Assembly (NCBI GenBank): GCA_963789165.1
Contig: CAWBJP010000004.1
Coordinates: forward strand, 113,359-177,358
Reading direction: 5' to 3'
Source of the DNA: CAWBJP01 sp963789165
GTDB lineage: Bacteria > Actinomycetota > Acidimicrobiia > IMCC26256 > BP-133
Length of the DNA: 64,000 nt
Every line of letters starts with the position of its first letter. The first letter of the stretch is position 1. Shown piece after piece: positions 62,123 through 64,000 of this stretch. Both the position numbers and the translations under genes were made by a program. A model generated the notes under the pieces. The model worked only from the letters and a program-made list of their open reading frames with translations, was not told where the DNA came from and ran no database searches.

Positions 62123-62778
62123 GCGGACGACCGGGCGGGCTGGCGCGCCCGGTACCCGAAGGCATCGAGCCGGGCGGCGAAGCGGGTGTGGGGGTGGGAG
62201 GCGGCCACCGCCCGGGCGTCGTCGATCCGATCGACGTCACGCAGGGACGGCAGGCGGTGCACGCGCCGGCCCCGGGCCAGGAGACGGGCGAGCTGGGCGG
62301 CGCCGGTCTCGGGCGTGCTCATGGGCACGCCGAGGAGGTCGTCCGGGTCCGGGTCGTTCAGCCCGAGGGCCCACCAGCCACCGTCGACCGCCATCCCGAG
62401 GACGGCGTCGACGCCGGCGGCGCGCAGCGCGGCCAGCGCCTCCCCCAGCAGGGTGGCGCTGACCTGAGGGGTGTCCATCCCGATGAGCAGCGCGGGGCCG
62501 CCGGCGGCGGCAAAGGCGGCGGCGAGTCGGACGTCGAGCCCGCCTGCCACCTGGGGCACCACGTCGATGCCCGCCGGGAGCCATGGGCCCGGCGTTCCGT
62601 CGAGGACGAGGATCCGGCGGGAAGACGGCGTCGTCGCCACCGCGGCCAAGGTGTCAGCAAGTGCCGCCTCAGCCAACGAGGCCGCCTCCTCGGGTGTGCA
62701 CGGCGGGCAGAGGCGGGTCTTCGACCGGCCCGGCTGGGGTGCCTTGGCGATGACCAGCAACGAGGCGAGCGGGCTCAC
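62119..62778 (-). CDS. DUF2064 / TIGR04282 glycosyltransferase-like protein
   Basis: 219 residues with nucleotidyltransferase-like start LLVIAKAPQPGRSKTRLCPP, LIGMDTPQVSATLL, AVDGGWWALGLN. Related to CofC. Role unknown; neighbours are conserved as a set in actinobacteria. Overlaps both neighbours by 4 nt. Confidence 0.86.
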   Translation of the reverse strand: MSPLASLLVIAKAPQPGRSKTRLCPPCTPEEAASLAEAALADTLAAVATTPSSRRILVLDGTPGPWLPAGIDVVPQVAGGLDVRLAAAFAAAGGPALLIGMDTPQVSATLLGEALAALRAAGVDAVLGMAVDGGWWALGLNDPDPDDLLGVPMSTPETGAAQLARLLARGRRVHRLPSLRDVDRIDDARAVAASHPHTRFAARLDAFGYRARQPARSSA

Positions 62779-63424
62779 CGCAGCACCCGGCCCATGTCCC
62801 GGACGGTGCGCAGCGTCCCCCCGACCGTCCCGGTCACCTTGGACCGGCCCGTGCGGTGGTCGTAGGACACGTCGACTTCGGTGATGCGCCACCCGGCGGC
62901 GGCGGCCCGCAGGACCATTTCCAGCGGCCATCCGAAGCGCCGGTCGGCGATCCCGAGGGCGAGGAGGTCTTCCCGGCGGGCGGCCCGCATGGGGCCGAGA
63001 TCGGCCAGGGCCACGCCTGTGCGCCGGCGGACCTCCGAAGCCACCACCAGGTTCCCGAGCCGGGCGTGGAGCGGCCAGGCGCCGCGCCCGGCCCGGCGGG
63101 CCCCGAGGACGAGGTCGGCGCGGCCATCGACGACGGGCCCGGCCACGGCGGGCAGCTCGTCCGGGTCGAGCGAGCCGTCGCAGTCCATGAAGCAGACGAC
63201 GTCGTCGGTGGCGGCGGCCAGCCCGGCGAAGCAGGCGGCCCCGAAACCCCGGCGGGGTTCGCTGATGACGGCCGCCCCCAGGTTGCGGGCCACCTCCGCG
63301 GAGCCGTCGGTGGAGCCGTTGTCGACCACCAGCGGGTGGTAACCGTCCGGGAAACGGGCCAGGACCCGGGGATGGCGGCGGCTTCGTTGAGGACGGGGAG
63401 GATGACGTCGGGCACGCCGGCCAC
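62775..63424 (-). pseudogene. Family 2 glycosyltransferase, one -1 frameshift
   Basis: N-terminus VPDVILPVLNEAAAIP is separated by one missing base near 63373 from LVVDNGSTDGSAEVARNLGA, CFMDCDGSLDPDEL (DxD-like site) and FGWPLEMVLRAAAAGWRITE. Corrected length about 216 residues, DPM1/DPG-synthase-like. GTG 63424; stop overlaps the DUF2064 start. Confidence 0.82.
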
Positions 63425-63529
63425 GGTAACGAGCGCCGCGGCGGAGGACCCGCTGAATCGCCTTACGATTCGCGAAACTCCGCCGCCAGGGCCGAGGGGA
63501 GCCCCCGGTCCCGCCGGTACGCTCGCCCG

Positions 63530-64000
63530 GTGCCCGTCACGCTGTTCCGCCCGCCGGTGGACGCGTCCGCCCCCGGCCGGCGCCTACCCCGGGCCGGCGG
63601 TGGAACTCCACCGCGGTCGTCACCGCCTGGGCCGCCCTCGTGTGGGCCGCCCACCGCTGGGGCGACCAGCTGATCGACAGCGGCCACAAGCTGCAGGTCG
63701 GTTTTCCGCCGCTGGTGGGCGAGTTCGACTCCCGGGTCGGTCTCCGGGCCCTGCCGGCCGTCGCCTTCGCGGTCGGGGCGGTCGTGATTCCCCCCGATCC
63801 TCGCCCGCCACCTCACGTGGCGGCGGCTGCTGGTGGCGAGCGCCCTGGCCGCGGCCCCGCCTGGGGCGGTGGTCCTGGCGCTGGTGGACGGCTCGGGCGC
63901 CCTGACAGCGCCGCTCCTCCTGCGGGGCGAGTACCTCCGCGACGTGGCCCGGGTTAACATTCCCGCAGATTTCCTGGCTTCCCTCACCGAACGGATGCCC
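63530..64000 (+). pseudogene. Polytopic membrane protein, partial, frameshifted, cut by window end
   Basis: Segments TAVVTAWAALVWAAHRWGDQ, LRALPAVAFAVGAVVI, then in another frame LVDGSGALTAPLLLRGEYLR and LASLTERMP match actinobacterial membrane glycosyltransferase-like proteins next to this cluster. Frame changes near 63595 and at a six-C run near 63790. Divergent from the glycosyltransferase; function not known. Confidence 0.6.

Overview
The window is about 70% GC and densely coded, with many GTG starts, frequent 4-nt ATGA/GTGA overlaps, Rpf-type cell-wall muralytic protein, F420-type LLM oxidoreductase, PucR/CdaR, HxlR and TetR regulators, HadA/HadB-like hotdog hydratases and thiolase/DUF35 pairs. 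This points to a high-GC Actinomycetota chromosome, plausibly an uncultured Acidimicrobiia-like lineage (inference from gene content only).

Layout. 1-22 kb is ordinary core and lipid/CoA metabolism: a P450, an acetyltransferase, an Rpf-like protein, two tandem fumarase-superfamily lyases, enoyl-CoA hydratase, MBL hydrolase, VOC, LLM, inorganic pyrophosphatase (frameshifted), acyl-CoA dehydrogenase, a phaC-phaZ polyhydroxyalkanoate operon behind a double palindrome, a PucR regulator, a secreted galactose/glyoxal-oxidase-like copper radical oxidase, hotdog hydratases, SDR and an ABC exporter. 22.5-32.4 kb holds one co-directional signalling locus: TetR regulator, a very large GAF-histidine kinase-receiver-class III cyclase-LuxR fusion, and five tandem FIST sensor genes (402 codons each; only the first is unbroken). 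32.4-41.1 kb returns to housekeeping: sucrase/ferredoxin-like protein, thiolase plus HMG-CoA-synthase-like/DUF35 protein, subtilase, CcdA plus thioredoxin, nucleoside hydrolase, SnoaL-like lipoprotein, epimerase.

41.17-55.2 kb is an accretion island. It starts with an intact tRNA-Lys(CUU) and carries four further 44-45-bp copies of the tRNA 3' end at about 47.28, 51.78, 53.09 and 55.01 kb. Several copies have, at fixed distances, paired TGTGnCnAA direct repeats (12-bp period) that look like integrase arm sites. No integrase is visible. Cargo includes an MNT nucleotidyltransferase with a decayed HEPN partner, an HxlR-controlled oxidoreductase/hydrolase cluster, a second HxlR with a molybdopterin oxidoreductase, gene fragments, a Fic protein and an XRE/nucleotidyltransferase pair. 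56.2-57.3 kb is a graveyard of gene fragments.

57.4-64 kb is chromosomal backbone again: a large Asp-box (BNR) lipoprotein and a five-gene cluster with 4-nt overlaps throughout (glycosyltransferase, DUF2064, methyltransferase, cytochrome b561-sulfite-oxidase-like fusion, membrane protein), facing a membrane protein cut by the window end.

A caution runs through the annotation: at least nine genes contain single-base frameshifts while remaining otherwise full length. Some are probably sequencing or assembly errors (the essential ppa gene and the tightly overlapped methyltransferase argue for this), so 'pseudogene' below often means 'frameshifted as read'.
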